A stretch of 64,000 nt of DNA from Harmonia axyridis (Eukaryota > Arthropoda > Insecta > Coleoptera > Coccinellidae): the NCBI RefSeq assembly GCF_914767665.1, contig NC_059505.1, positions 23,619,506-23,683,505 of the forward strand. The letters are read 5' to 3'. Below are positions 29,627 through 41,433 of the stretch, one piece after another. Position numbers and translations under genes: made by a program. Below the pieces are notes generated by a model that saw only the letters and a program-made list of their open reading frames with translations, was not told the origin of the DNA and did no database searches. Within the stretch, counting starts at the first letter, position 1. Each line of letters opens with the position of its first letter.

Positions 29627-32125
29627 AGGAAAGGGCCAAACTCCAGAAGCGTATTGTACACGTGAAAACAATTCAAAAAAACTCATATGTTCTTACACGA
29701 TTCTCTTTTGTTTTGAGATACAGTGTGTTAAAGTTAGAATTTTTCTCAAAGTTTTTTCTTATAGTATCTACACTTTACAAGATATTCAACTGAAATTTGG
29801 CATAAAGTATTATCATTGTTAGTTCACCCATGTGACATGCGAATTTTGATAGCAAATCCACAGGGTGATATTTTCCCTGGAACACTGTCTACTATTTTCC
29901 GTCAGAACTTTTTTCTTGGTAAGCCACTGTAAAGGACCCCGCACGTTTAGTACGGAAAATGGCTTTCCGTGAATTTGGCTGAATTTTTGATATGTTGTAG
30001 TTCTTGATGAATTGATCAGAAAAGTCCCTAGCCACACAGCTCAAAAATGGACAGTTTTCGAGATATGGAGCTTTGAAAATGGATTTTTTGCAATTTTTGG
30101 GGTTTTTGCTCATCAATCGGGGAGCTCTCATTTCTGGTTTTGATGGAATTTGGATGTTCGGCGGCCAGAACCCGACTGAGAAATGATCTACCTTGGTTAT
30201 ATTAGGCACCGCCATCGATAATTTTTTATACACTGCTCCACATTGGCTATGAAATGAGATATAAAATCCAAGATCTTCCATACATCTTTTCATGCCACAC
30301 AGAATAATTCACATGACCGAGAAACGACATATTGTGAGATTTTCTTAAGAGAGACCATAATAACTGAATCCTCATATATCTGATGTCCAATAATATCAAA
30401 TATGTTAGCCAAAATGTTCATAACCAGGCACCGCTAGCTGTAATGGGGGAAAATGGGAAAATCATAATCATATATCCTCAGGGATAACAATTGTGATCAC
30501 TATTGATGTCATTTACATATGATATGTGATTTGTTTCTCACAACTCTCGATAATCTGACAATGGGGTGCCAAGACATTTTCCTCAGAATGTCTCGAAATT
30601 GATGATAGCATCTCACAGACAAACGAATCCGTGAAAATGTCTGCAGTTTTGATACAATATAGTACTATCCTGGTAGAATATAGAAGTCCAAGTGTTGGAA
30701 GCTAACTATGAATGGAACTTCCGATATTAACCCACGAATTCTTGAAAATAATTTTTTTTTTCTATGAACTTTTTGAACTTCACACATACGAATGAATATT
30801 ATCTAATAATATGATCGTTGGCAAAATGAATGAGTATATCAATCAAAAACAATATAATAATGAGAATAACATTCATAATAATAATAACAATAATGATAAT
30901 TTTGCCCTCGATTCGATTCATAATATTCTAAATGATTTCTTGCGATTGCTAATATAATTTCAAATTGTTTTTTGTTTATTATCATTATTGTTATTATTAT
31001 TAAGAATGTCACTCTCATTATTATATTGTTTTTGATTGATCTACTCATTCATTTAGCCAACGATCATATTATTAGATAGTATTCATTCGTATGTGTGAAG
31101 TTCAAAAAGTTCATAGAAAAAAAAAATTATTTTCAAGAATTCGTGGGTTAATATCGGATGTTCCATTCATAGTTAGCTTCCAACACTTGGACTTCTATAT
31201 TCTACCCAGATAGTACTATATTGTATCAAAACTGCAGACATTTTCACGGATTCGTTTGTCTGTGAGATGCTATCATCAATTTCGAGACATTCTGAGGAAA
31301 ATGTCTTGGCACCCCATTGTCAGATTATCGAGAGTTGTGAGAAACAAATCACATATCATATGTAAATGACATCAATAGTGATCACAATTGTTATCCCTGA
31401 GGATATATGATTATGATTTTCCCATTTTCCCCCATTACAGCTAGCGGTGCCTGGTTATGAACATTTTGGCTAACATATTTGATATTATTGGACATCAGAT
31501 ATATGAGGATTCAGTTATTATGGTCTCTCTAAGAAAATCTCACAATATGTCGTTTCTCGGTCATGTGAATTATTCTGTGTGGCATGAAAAGATGTATGGA
31601 AGATCTTGGATTTTGTATCTCATTTCATAGCCAATGTGGAGTAGTGTATAAAAAATTATCGATGGCGGTGCCTTATATAACCAAGGTAGATCATTTCTCA
31701 GTCGGGTTCTGGCCGCCGAACATCCAAATTCCATCAAAACCATAAATGAGAGCTCCCCGATTGATGAGCAAAAACCCCAAAAATTGCAAAAAATCCATTT
31801 TCAAAGCTCCATATCTCGAAAACTGTCCATTTTTGAGCTTTGTGGCTACGGACTTTTCTGATCAGTTCATCAAGAACTACAACATATCAAAAATTCAGCC
31901 AAATTCACGGAAAGCCATTTCCCGTACTAAACGTGCGGGGTCCTTTGAAAAAAAATCTTTGTTGATATACTATAGGTACCGATTTCGAGAAAAAAATTTT
32001 GAAAAATATTCTAACTTTAACACACTGTATCTCGAAAACAAATGAGAATAGCATGAGTTTTTTAAAAATTTCTTCACGTGTATAATACGCTCCTGGGGTT
32101 TGGCGCGTTCCTCCCGACTCACCCT
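29627..32125. mobile_element. 2.5 kb foldback (palindromic) element
   Basis: The left arm (29627-30900) is repeated as its reverse complement in the right arm (30978-32125), around a 77-base centre. For example, CCGATATTAACCCACGAATT in the left arm near 30720 is matched in the right arm near 31150, and both arms give the same spurious ORF (minus 29892-30293, plus 31746-32045). The outer ends are ATACAGAGTGAGTGGGGAGG and, reversed, ATACAGGGTGAGTCGGGAGG. The left arm carries about 130 extra bases near 29770-29930. No transposase is seen, so it would be non-autonomous. Confidence 0.85.
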
Positions 32126-32373
32126 GTATATATTGTCGATACAAAGTGGTTGATGAAACTCATCAGAAAATCGGATAATAATAAAAATTCACCCGAAACA
32201 TTCATTAGTTTCATTTGCTAGGCGTATCGAGGTAGTTTTGAAGATCACCACTGTAAGAGAGGTACATTTTCTTACAAAATCCTTAAAGAATAAATAACAT
32301 CAATCATTAAAAATTGAAGAATAATGCACCTTTTTAGGGACGAATTTTTTTTAGAATTGACTGCTACATATCG
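32126..32373. other. No recognised feature
   Basis: AT-rich spacer between the foldback and a LINE 3' end. Confidence 0.3.
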
Positions 32374-32581
32374 ATTTTATTTATTTATACATGTACAGTG
32401 TGTAAAAATAATTAATAACTGTCATAAATAAGCGAATGTTGTACATGATAAATAGTTGTCGTCAAATAATACACGACTTGTCAGAAAAGTAAAATACAAA
32501 TATGAAGGCAAAAGCCAATATCGACAATGGACTAAAAAGGTGAGTATCACATAATAAATACATCACAGATGAAATAAACAT
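32374..32581 (-). repeat. LINE copy 6: 3' UTR and AAATA-type tail
   Basis: On the minus strand the ORF2 stop at 32582 is followed by about 190 bases and an (AAAT)n tail at 32377-32388. Confidence 0.6.
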
Positions 32582-33484
32582 TTAAAACTCTTCGAGTTTA
32601 TAAATAGTCTTTCTCAGTAGTAGTTTTTTTACATTTTTACTGAATTTCAGGTCATTCAAACTCTTCAGATTTTCAGGCAATTTATTATATAATTTCAGTG
32701 CGATGTGATTTGCTCCCTGCTGCGCTTTCGCTATTCTGTTGAAAGGAATGCTAAGTAAATGTTTTCTTCTGGTGTTGTACTCGTGGAAGTCGGCGTTGGT
32801 TCGAAACTTCTTGAGATTTCGGTGGACATAAGTCACGGCAGCGAGGATGAAAACCGAAGAGCAGGTGAGTATACCCTCCTTCCTGAAAATATCTCGACAA
32901 CTTTCTGTATGATGTATCCCAAAAATAGCCCTTATGGCCTTCTTCTGTTTCAGCAGAACCCTCTGTGCATCACTGCAATGTCCCCACACCAAAATGCTAT
33001 ATATCATTTTTGCATGAAATGTCGAGTAGTACACGAGTTTGGCTGTGTCACTGTTGGAAATAACTCTCATTCTTTTTATTAAGTAGATCGAGGTCGAGAG
33101 TTTGCTACATAATTCGTCTATGTATTGACTCCAGCTTAATGATGAGTGAAAGGTCACACCCAGATATTTCAATGAATTATTTGTTCTTTCTTTATTAGTG
33201 AACAAGAGCTGCTGGGTTTCATTTTTGTTCATCAGTAGACCATTCGAAGTGAACCAACTCTGAGCACTCAATAGCGATGTTGATGTTTTTATTTCAATAA
33301 TATTTTTACTTCTCGACCTATTCATGAAAGCCGTGTCATCTGCATAGCTGCAGAGTTGATCCGCTTTCAAGTTGGCATGTAGGTCATTCGTGAAGACGAT
33401 AAAAAGAATCGGACCCAGAATCGATCCCTGCGGCACTCCCACATTTATTTCCTTCAAATTGGAAACCGTTTCATTCCACCTCAC
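32582..33484 (-). pseudogene. LINE copy 6: RT palm, thumb and C-terminus
   Basis: A 300-codon open frame: NVGVPQGSILGPILFIVFTN, CSYADDTAFM (YADD), WFTSNGLLMNKNETQQLLF, LKYLGVTFHSSLSW, then the C-terminal part with LKQKKAIRAIFGIHHTESCR and NTRRKHLLSIP. It is continuous with the fragment upstream (33485-33935) apart from a stop near 33497. CR1/Jockey group. Confidence 0.88.
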
Positions 33485-33935
33485 TACCTGCGACCTCTAT
33501 GCTAGGTAGGAATCGAACATGTTAAGAGCTTTTCCTCTTATTCCATAATATTCTAGTTTGTCGAGGAGAATTCTATGACAAACGCTGTCGAAAGCCTTAC
33601 TCAGGTCTATGCAGGCCAATTCCGTGCTGTGAGTCATGTATGAACTTATTGCTCTCAAGAAAACCCACCAATCGTTCTTTTAGGAGTAGTTCGAAGAGTT
33701 TTGAGAAGGCTGGCAGGATTGAAATAGGCCGATAGTTTGAAAAATTCTCAATTGGTTCTCCTTTTGATATGGGTGTTATCACTGCAACCTTGAGTTCTTG
33801 TGGAAATATCTCTTGTTCGAAACAATCGTTGATCATCTTACACAATGGTTGTTTAATGTGTGGAACAATTTGCTTGAGGAGCGCCACTGAAATGCCGTAG
33901 AAATCAATTTGAAGTTGAAGTGATACATATTTCAA
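33485..33935 (-). pseudogene. LINE copy 6: RT fingers, 5'-truncated
   Basis: Frame 33935-33597 shows YGISVALLKQIVPHIKQPLC, VITPISKGEPIENFSNYRPI and HDSQHGIG. The frame changes, and a neighbouring frame supplies SKAFDSVCHRILLDKLEYYG to the palm ORF. The LINE is truncated at about 33930. Confidence 0.8.
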
Positions 33936-34609
33936 TATCGGAAATCCCTATTACAAAGCTCTTATCACGCATAACTTTTTCAGAAGTTCAAGATAAGAAA
34001 TTTCACGAAGGTAAGTTTCGGGACGGAATAAAAGTTGGTTCGTTCCCTCCGTAACATCAATCAGGAAGGACTTTTATTTGGGACCCCGCAAAGCGAAAAC
34101 TGTGGAATGTCTTGCATAAAATACGGTCCCTGAACGAATAGTTTCAATAACGTGCCCCTAACTTCTTTCCTACGAATGTTCCCAAAGAAAATACACAAAA
34201 CTGATCGCATTTTCATACTGGTTCGAGGAAATATATATTCGGCAACATATGTTTTTCTTGGCGAGCTCAATTGTAGGGTTTAATAGATTGACCCTAGTAT
34301 AATTTATTTTCTGAATGAAATTGTATTGTATAGCGTGCAATTTATTGTTGTGATATATAACTGTATTCACATTCACCTCATCACCATGAATTTTCCTCTG
34401 GAAATACCGTATGATTTCGTAGATTATTATTACTTGAAAATTATCGAGGAAGAATATTAAATGAGAAAAAACAGAACTTTCTGATAGTTTGGAGTATGCT
34501 CCAGTTATCCTAGTTATCGAAACATAGAATTTCAGTTTTCTTTCTGTGTTTTTCAGAAGTCACAGACTACTCCACATACTTAGAAAATGCAGTTTTTCCT
34601 CATTTGATG
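33936..34609. other. Mostly unrecognised; MITE-related piece at 34500-34580
   Basis: GTTATCGAAACATAGAATTT and the following bases up to CACAGACTACTCC resemble the reverse complement of the left half of the MITE at 29233-29401. Nothing else was recognised. Confidence 0.4.
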
Positions 34610-34985
34610 CTCTTTCTCGATAACACGCATTCACGAGATCTATAACGATAGGTGTAAGCCAGGCGGCAGTGTTTTTTAGCAGAATTGATGAGGTATTATC
34701 AACACCCCGTAAATATGACCTCTTCATACCGCCCATAATATTTTAAATTTCAGTCTCAAATACCGGCGTAATGAACATAGAAACATCAATTTTATTTTCA
34801 AAATTTTGTTTCCTATTGATGGAGCTATTATGCAATTTTTTTACATTTCCGAGGGTGAATTAACAAGGTTATTATTGAAATGATCTCATACAATTTTAGG
34901 ATCATCAACAATTTTCTTGTCGAAAATTTCAAATTCCTAATCACCAGGTTGTGCACCATGAACATTCAATCACGACTCCCTGAAA
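34610..34985 (-). pseudogene. LINE scrap: RT N-terminal blocks
   Basis: On the minus strand in two frames: KIVDDPKIV, then MKRSYLRGVDNTSSILLKNT and LTPIVIDLVNACYRE. This is the block before YRPIS in the CR1/Jockey group. Stops and frameshifts are frequent. Confidence 0.5.
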
Positions 34986-35002
34986 ATGAGACATTGAAAA
35001 CT

Positions 35003-35187
35003 ATTAGGTTAAGTTCAGATGGTCGCACGTAAACGCGCGATCCACAAACCGCGCGACTAAAGATACAGAGGAGTCATACGCGCGATGTCGCGTTCAATAT
35101 GGAAATTTGTATATGACTCCTCTGTATCTTTAGTCGTGCGGTTTGTGGATCGCGCGTTTACGCTCGACCATCTGAACCTACCCTCAA
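35003..35187. mobile_element. MITE with about 72-bp inverted repeats
   Basis: AGTTCAGATGGTCGCACGTA reads into CGCGCGATCCACAAACCGCG and CTAAAGATACAGAGGAGTCA, and all of this is mirrored with few differences, ending in CCATCTGAACCTACC near 35187. The centre (about 35076-35112) is short. The element is GC-rich in CGCG motifs relative to its surroundings and interrupts a LINE remnant. Confidence 0.75.
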
Positions 35188-35368
35188 GGTTGTCTGAGCT
35201 AAACGCTCTAGTGAAACTATGAGCCCTAAGATCCGGACCAACATCAATAAAAAATGATACTTCTTGCGAACAATGATCTGAAAGACCATTGGGACATATA
35301 GTCCATTCAGGGATTATTGACAACCCGGGTGGCTGTGGAAAATCGAAGTTAAGTTGGTACTGGCTCAT
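35188..35368 (-). pseudogene. LINE scrap: endonuclease C-terminal region
   Basis: On the minus strand the text TICPNGLSDHCSQEVSFFID contains an SDH box as at the end of APE-type endonucleases. The ORF start (35368) reaches into neighbouring sequence; only about 60 codons are informative. Confidence 0.5.
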
Positions 35369-35700
35369 TTAGTAACATTTTGAATTGAATATTTCGGGTT
35401 GGCATTGGAAATGTCATTCTCAGGAGGTTAGATTTCAGTTTGTTTCTGTTATTGGTTTTGATCCAAAAAATTTTGAAACTAAAAACTTGTATCAATTGCA
35501 AACACACATTGATTAGTTTATTTGAGTATTTCTGACAGTACTGTTTGAAAAATGAAGTAGGCAAGTCGTTAAAGCCTGGATTATTAGTGGAAGAAAACCT
35601 GTGCAAAACGATTTCACCTTCAAAGAATCATTGAATAATTTGATTGTTACCGAAAGCAACCAATATATCAGTCTGGATAAAATTTTACCAAAAAGCATCT
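35369..35700 (-). pseudogene. LINE scrap: RT N-terminal block
   Basis: SSTNNPGFNDLPTSFFKQYC followed by SNKLINVCLQLI resembles the block before the FP..LK motif in Jockey-group RTs. It lies upstream, in minus-strand sense, of the endonuclease scrap, which is the reverse of normal domain order, so these are separate or rearranged pieces. Confidence 0.4.
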
Positions 35701-36650
35701 GGATTTTAATCTAAGACAAAATTACATAAAATTAATTGGTTACAAGTTCAAAACAGTTAATAAAAGAAAAATTCTTGATTGATAAACAGAAAAATATAAT
35801 AAGTTGAATATAATTTTATGATGAATACAGAGAATATTTGCAACAAAATGTGAAATTAATTTATCTGGGGAAAACTTGGTTATTTGAATATGGCAGTCTT
35901 AGTCAACAGTGAACACAAATTAAAAATAATTTAATGCAAAAATGCTTTCAGTGAGTGAATCAAGGCTGTTATGGGTAAAATACTCTATGTGATTCAATAG
36001 TAAATAGTATAAAAGCATTTCAATAAAAAATGGAAAACTTGAGTGTACAATTACTATCTATATTTTTCATACAAGTTTAATCAATCATTCATGTCATGAA
36101 CAGTTCCAATAAATAGTTACTTCAGATAGTAATTTACACATCGGCTGATAAATTGGTTCCAATTGGAAAGTTACAATACAACTGTGATTTTAAAATTCTT
36201 CATATACTAAATGGATTTTTTGAATTTCATTTTCTGTCTCCTCTAGCTCTTCCATTCACTAAGCTACACTATTTAAATTTATCAACCAGTTTTTTCTGTT
36301 TTCTTCACCAGTTTAGACACCACAGTTAAAATGATCCATAAGAGTTATATGATAAGAATTTTGCAAGCATGTTGGTATCCAGTGTCCATCAAGAATGCAA
36401 CAATTTTTGAAGAGCCTTTGGTGAAAATGAATATTTTAATGATCTTCAATGGGATATTTTATGGGCGACCTTTAAATGAATAGTTATCTCTTCATTTGAT
36501 TTCCTTTGAAATGAGATAGCATTTCACCATATTTTTACGTTATATAATATGAATTCTAATTTATGAAATCAAGACTGTATATGCGTCCCTTCGTACTCAG
36601 TCAGTAATAATAAGCTCATAATCTTCAATTATTGTCCTGTCGCCAAATTT
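35701..36650. other. AT-rich, no recognised feature
   Basis: No protein family or clear repeat was recognised. Confidence 0.3.
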
Positions 36651-36651
36651 A

Positions 36652-36825
36652 ATTGAATACCACATACCTAAAGAGTTATGTGGTATTGAATTAAAAAATG
36701 GTCTGAGTGTAGAAATTACTGGTATTCCTCATTTGGTTATGGAGGTCTCAAGAACAGATAATAGTATATGTTCTAGAGACCTCGATACCAGATAAAAAAT
36801 ATCAGTAATTTCCACAATTAGACCA
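36652..36825. repeat. Hairpin and 127-bp inverted duplication inside endonuclease sequence
   Basis: TTGAATACCACATA and TATGTGGTATTGAA (36652-36690) form a near-perfect hairpin. Next to it, TGGTCTGAGTGTAGAAATTA at 36699 and its diverged reverse complement ending at 36825 form arms of about 58 bases, which cover the codons NGLIVEITDI of the minus-strand endonuclease. Confidence 0.6.
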
Positions 36826-37290
36826 TTTTTACGAAATATAGCTACTCCGCCATTTCCAAGTTTTCTCCTACAGTAAGCTGCACAAAACTTGCTTATTTGG
36901 GTATTTCGCTTGGTAACGGAATCATAAGGTACTCTGATTTTCCATATTTTCATAATCTGTGAGCCTTGGTTTTCGTGGCTTCCGCAATAGTAGTATTCTG
37001 TATTTTCGGAAGGTTTGTATTCTTATGAGAAACTTCGGCCATGTTATTGAAGAACGGAATTCCATCCTTCGATGATGAACTTTGTATTCATGATAGGTTT
37101 CAGATTTAAGACATCTATGTTGACATTCGGTGCATCCGTTTTTCCAATTCTATTTCTAATTCTTATTGTTTCTGATTTTTATGCTTTCGCTTCAATTTTC
37201 AGGTCGTTAATTTCTCTATTTGCTTCTTTCAGTTTGTGGCATGCCTCAGTCTTTTGTAATTGCCGGAAATTGTCATCATCCTCATAACTT
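36729..37290 (-). pseudogene. LINE scrap: ORF1 tail and endonuclease N-terminal part
   Basis: On the minus strand from 37290: a coiled-coil-like text EACHKLKEANREINDLKIEA with stops after it, then 36953-36729 with SKFCAAYCRRKLGNGGVAIF, the GGVAIF strand of APE-type endonucleases. Order and spacing fit ORF1 followed by ORF2 of a Jockey-group LINE. Confidence 0.5.
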
Positions 37291-37299
37291 CATTGAACA

Positions 37300-37685
37300 A
37301 CTTATGGAATTCACTGTTACTGAAAACCACAGTTAATATGAATTTCAGTTCCGAAGAACTCCTAGTTTTAGATCCTATTCAAAGTGATGAACTTTATTTA
37401 GAACACGCAATTATTGTTTATCGAAAGTAATTCACAATTTGAAACGTAATTTAAATGATCAGATGAATCTTAACACGTGTCTTTTCGTTTACATTCACAT
37501 GCACCTGTTGATATTCTAATTCAGAAAATCAAGGCCTTGAAAATTGTTTACACACGGGACATACGAAAATACAATGTAAACTTGTTCCATGCATTATTTG
37601 TAAGAATAAAAAGCACAATTATTTATTACATCAAAATATCGATAATAAGTTTAAGAAAAATTCATAATTTGAAAAATGGGGTTTG
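37300..37685. other. No recognised feature
   Basis: AT-rich stretch with no recognised protein signal. Confidence 0.3.
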
Positions 37686-37689
37686 GTGA

Positions 37690-38043
37690 AATGACGTCAT
37701 ATTTGAAAAGACTCCTCTGGACCAAAATAGTTTGGGAACCCCAGCTATAAATGCTAATGGAGGAATGGGGCATTCACACGAGGAGCCAAAAATTCTACCG
37801 GTAATCAATCAGTATCGTCTATAATAGTCAAGATGGATTTGGATGTGGAGCAACTTATTGATGCAGTATGCAGTCAGCCTGAACTTTGAGAAAAAAAATA
37901 GCGATTCATATAAGGATCGCTACGAAGTGGAGAAATGTTGGAGGAAAGTATGTGGAGTCCCTAACGAGCGATTTGAAAAATTGACTGTGATTGAAAAAGC
38001 GAAATATACACGGTATGGTATTTATTCATTTCAATCACGTTAA
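37690..38043 (+). pseudogene. MADF-domain exon, frameshifted, with promoter-like leader
   Basis: From ATG 37833: MDLDVEQLIDAVCSQPEL in one frame, then after a one-base slip DSYKDRYEVEKCWRKVCG and PNERFEKLTVIEKAKYT. This is the first half of a MADF (Myb/SANT-like) DNA-binding domain, found both in insect transcription factors and in the accessory protein of PIF/Harbinger transposons. TATAAAT lies at 37746-37752 and TGACGTCA at 37692-37699. ACACG followed by GTATGG near 38010 could be a splice donor. The frameshift sits at a run of eight A (37891-37898). The rest of the gene was not found. Confidence 0.55.
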
Positions 38044-38444
38044 AAACATTTAACAATTGTACAGAATTCTTTTAGGTTTCTACTATCTCTTTTTCTTTCA
38101 CTATATTGATTTCTTTCATTACGACATCTCTTGTCTAGATTTTTTTATCGTTAATTCATTTCTTCCATCTTCTGCCATAAAAATTTTCAACTTAATTATA
38201 ATTAAAATTCTTGTAATATTGATGAATAATATTCCTGTAATTTCTATCATTATAATTATTTGAATCTCTATAATTTTGTTATTGAGAATTAATTATTATT
38301 TCTATCATTGAATTTTCTATTTTTAGATGGAAACCTTAACTTTTCTATAGTAGTGTTGTATTTACATCATCAGATTTATACTTCTCCTATTTCAATTTAA
38401 TACAACTGAGATTGAAAACAATTTTTTATTCCATAATTTCCAAA
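38044..38444. other. AT-rich, no recognised feature
   Basis: Very AT-rich, possibly intronic if the MADF exon is real. No frames of interest. Confidence 0.3.
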
Positions 38445-38573
38445 ATTTCTCTCTTGACTTCTTCCTTCCAATGTTAACGCCGCTATCGTCGATCGTCAAG
38501 AAACATTTCGTTTCCGCCTTCGATGATAAAATTTTAGTTTATTGGATGTCTATGACACTGCTATCATGCAATT
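38445..38573. repeat. Dispersed repeat, partner at 9625-9775
   Basis: CTATCGTCGATCG, CCTTCGATGAT and TTTTAGTTTATTGG occur in the same order and at similar spacing as in the partner. It directly precedes a MITE. Confidence 0.5.
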
Positions 38574-38942
38574 GACCATATTCACCGTCATCATATTGTT
38601 GTGCGACAATACCAACTACCAAGTGTTCCCAACGGAGAAATATTGAGTTTACTAGAAAAATGCTACGCCAGATAGGCTTGTTTGGGACAATATTTCGCAA
38701 AAATTTCACCTTTTGGAAATAAAAACATTAGTGAAAGATAGTTTTATATACAAATTAACTGTGGCCGAGTGTATAAATGAAGGCTTCGCTCCATTTTTGG
38801 AAATAGTCAGTGGAAGAATAATCTCTATGGCTATTTTTGATATAAGCGGTATTTTTCTAGTAAACGCAATATTTCTCCGTTGGGAACACTGGGTAGTTGG
38901 TATTGTCGCACAACAATATGGCGACGGTGAATATGGTTAATT
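38574..38942. mobile_element. MITE with about 88-bp inverted repeats
   Basis: ACCATATTCACCGTCATCAT continues through GTGCGACAATACCAACTACC and CGGAGAAATATTG and is mirrored up to GACGGTGAATATGGT at 38942. The interior of about 190 bases is unrelated. Flanks CAATT and AATTT suggest a short AATT-type duplication. Confidence 0.8.
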
Positions 38943-39749
38943 TTGAACATTCAATACTTCATATCATTACAATCATCTATTTTTTCCATACTCATCTAAA
39001 TATTATATATGAAACCAACTGAGATATTTTAGGATATTCCATGACTTTTTATTGAGAAAAGTCCATAACAATAGGTTGCTTAAAAGTTGGAATAATCAAT
39101 GTTCTAACCTAAGATATTACTGAGCAGCATGTACATAAAATCTGTTCTTATTTCTTTCACAAACCGAATTCTTCGCTTAGAAATTCATGAAGTATAACCA
39201 GACGACAGGGACTCCATATAAGGGCAAGGGAAGGGCCAACTTCAACCTTCTCGAGATTCAGAAAGCATCCAGGTGAATTATTCACCAACCATTTCATCAC
39301 AATTATATATTCTACTCGCGCTGTACCTGAAAGCATTAGCAAAAGTTCAAAGTTATATTTTATTCAAATCCGATACATGTGCTGCCGCCTGCGTTATTGA
39401 ATTTTTCTTTTTGAATTCATCATACGAAAGTATGCACGTTATATTTTTATTCTTCTAATGAAATGGGCATAACGATGGATCATTGGTGGAAAATTTTTGA
39501 TGATGTATTATTCTGAATAAAAAGGTTATATGTGATAAGAATTCGATTTCATTTCGAAATGGAATCAAACGCAGATCGGAGTCCGAATGTTCACATTTTT
39601 TCAAAAAAAATTTTTCTCGATGGATTGAAGTTGCATGAGTTGAGAAAGGATAAAGGAGAGGTGCATATTGAGACAAAAAAATAAGTAGAGCCAGGAGAAA
39701 ATAAGGTACCTTGCGATCAGAGAACTGCAAACTCTCAAGCAAGTGAGAT
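38943..39749. other. No recognised feature
   Basis: AT-rich with no convincing frames. Confidence 0.3.
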
Positions 39750-40230
39750 TTGTTGTCACTTAAGTGTTTGGTTACGTTTTCGATATTCTGTTTCAGAATA
39801 TTCTATGCTTTTGATGACGCAATCAAAAAATTTTGCATGAACTTTAAAATTTATACTTCTGTTCCTGACCAGGAGTCAATTGATAGCGAGAAAAATTGCG
39901 AGAATATTGGTGATAGAGTTTATAAATGCTGTGGCAAAAAATGTAGAATGTTTCTTGTAGTAGATGTAATTCAATCTAACACATCAGTTGTGCGAGAAAG
40001 TTGAAAAACGTATGCTAGAAGTGAAAACAAATACAAGAACAAAAGTGATAATGAGGATTCGTCGAAATTGCAGTTGAATATTGCATATTTCAAGCAATTG
40101 AAAGGTGAATTGAAGAAAATTAATAATTTGCTAAGTATGAACAATGTCCTTTTATTAAAAAAAATAAATCGTGATAACAAATTATCCGATAACAATGATT
40201 TACTGATAAAAAGTTCGAACTCTTAGAGAC
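39750..40230 (+). pseudogene. Cys-rich plus coiled-coil ORF, LINE ORF1-like
   Basis: One frame with a single TGA (40002-40004). Before it: Cys-containing text with VYKCCGKKCRMF. After it: KQLKGELKKINNLLSMNNVL, a leucine-patterned coiled coil of about 60 residues, ending at 40227. A Cys-rich domain followed by a coiled coil is the usual layout of ORF1 in several CR1/Jockey-group LINEs. I have no family motif beyond layout, so this could also be chance. Confidence 0.35.
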
Positions 40231-41021
40231 CAACATTATTAAAAAGCTGAATAAAAATAACTTTCAAAATCATGAGTTTAAAAGAAAACAACTCTAATGT
40301 GACACCAGAACTACCACCTACGAAATGGGCTCTCTAGTACCAAGTGTACTAATCCACCGCCTCTAGTGATCATTAGAAGAGCGGCTTTCATCTGATCAAG
40401 GGATGGTAATTTGTTATAAAGATGTTTGTTGAATCTTTCTCCTTTATTGAGGGAAAAAGTGTGGGTAAGGCCTGTCGCACTAGCGACAAGACTTAGTGTT
40501 GAAATGGATTTTCCTTTGGGAACAGGTCTAGTAGTGCATAAAAGTCATGAGTTGAACTCATAATTTTACTGACACTGATTAAGTCTCCAATGTATGGTAA
40601 AATAACAAATAAAACGGCTAATATTTGGAAATAATTAATGAAAATAAAAATAAGTACAATTTCCAATAGAGTAATAATATCATACGATATTAATTATTTC
40701 ATCTGGTCAATGTATCAGCAATAGAAAACTGCCATCAACACAACCATTGTGAGACAGAAGGTCTCCACGCCATTACGTAGGATTCATAATCGAAAGTAAC
40801 CCAAGGAGAATGCATGTCATCAAGGGAGGATAGCGATATACCGGTTTCACCCTTATTAGGTATGGTAAATAACTCACTATTTTCCGCAACTAAACGGTGG
40901 AAATTCTTTCACACTACACTTTCGCGAAATGTAGAGTCTATAAATAGGATTTCACATAATGATTTCATCAAATGTTAAAAATTTTTGAACAATTAGATCT
41001 GTTCAAGTAGTCCTCAATTCA
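40231..41021. other. No recognised feature
   Basis: No coding or structural signal recognised. Confidence 0.3.
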
Positions 41022-41410
41022 GTGAAGCTTGAAATAGAAAATGTTAACAATTCAAATGAGCAAACGGAGTTCATCAATTCGTTAGGAGTTTATCTCCAGC
41101 AAAACATTTTTAAATATGATAAAATGGTATACAGGCAGCCCTTTGGGCTTTCGAGAGGTTGTGCTTTGGCTCCTTTCTTGTCAGATATTTATATTAATCA
41201 TTTCGAATCTAAACATGTCGTCAATGTCAGTATGACAGATGTTCTTCTAAAATGAAATTTTAAACCAGATACAAACATGATATTTTCATAGTATGGAGAG
41301 GAACATCTGACGAACTCCGTTGTTTCCTTGACCAAATTACCTCCATACACAACAACATAAAATTCACATTATTACATCTCGAAATTATTTGATTCGTTAA
41401 TTGTTGCAAA
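41022..41410 (+). pseudogene. Penelope-like element RT fragment
   Basis: The frame 41022-41255 reads DKMVYRQPFGLSRGCALAPF then LSDIYINHFES, the Penelope version of the palm block, usually YRQ..GLPMGSPLAP..AD. In another frame RGTSDELRCFLDQITSIHNN and IKFTLLHLEI continue the Penelope pattern after the catalytic block, which is corrupted (IFS-stop-YG). GIY-YIG nuclease and terminal repeats were not found. Confidence 0.75.
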
Positions 41411-41433
41411 GATCTCCCCTTTTCAACAATGTA

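Noticed and set aside
29892..32045. Twin ORFs containing RAPRLMSKNPKNCKKS in both foldback arms
   Set aside because: They are the same noncoding arm read twice. The right-arm copy gains no conservation signal and no family was recognised.
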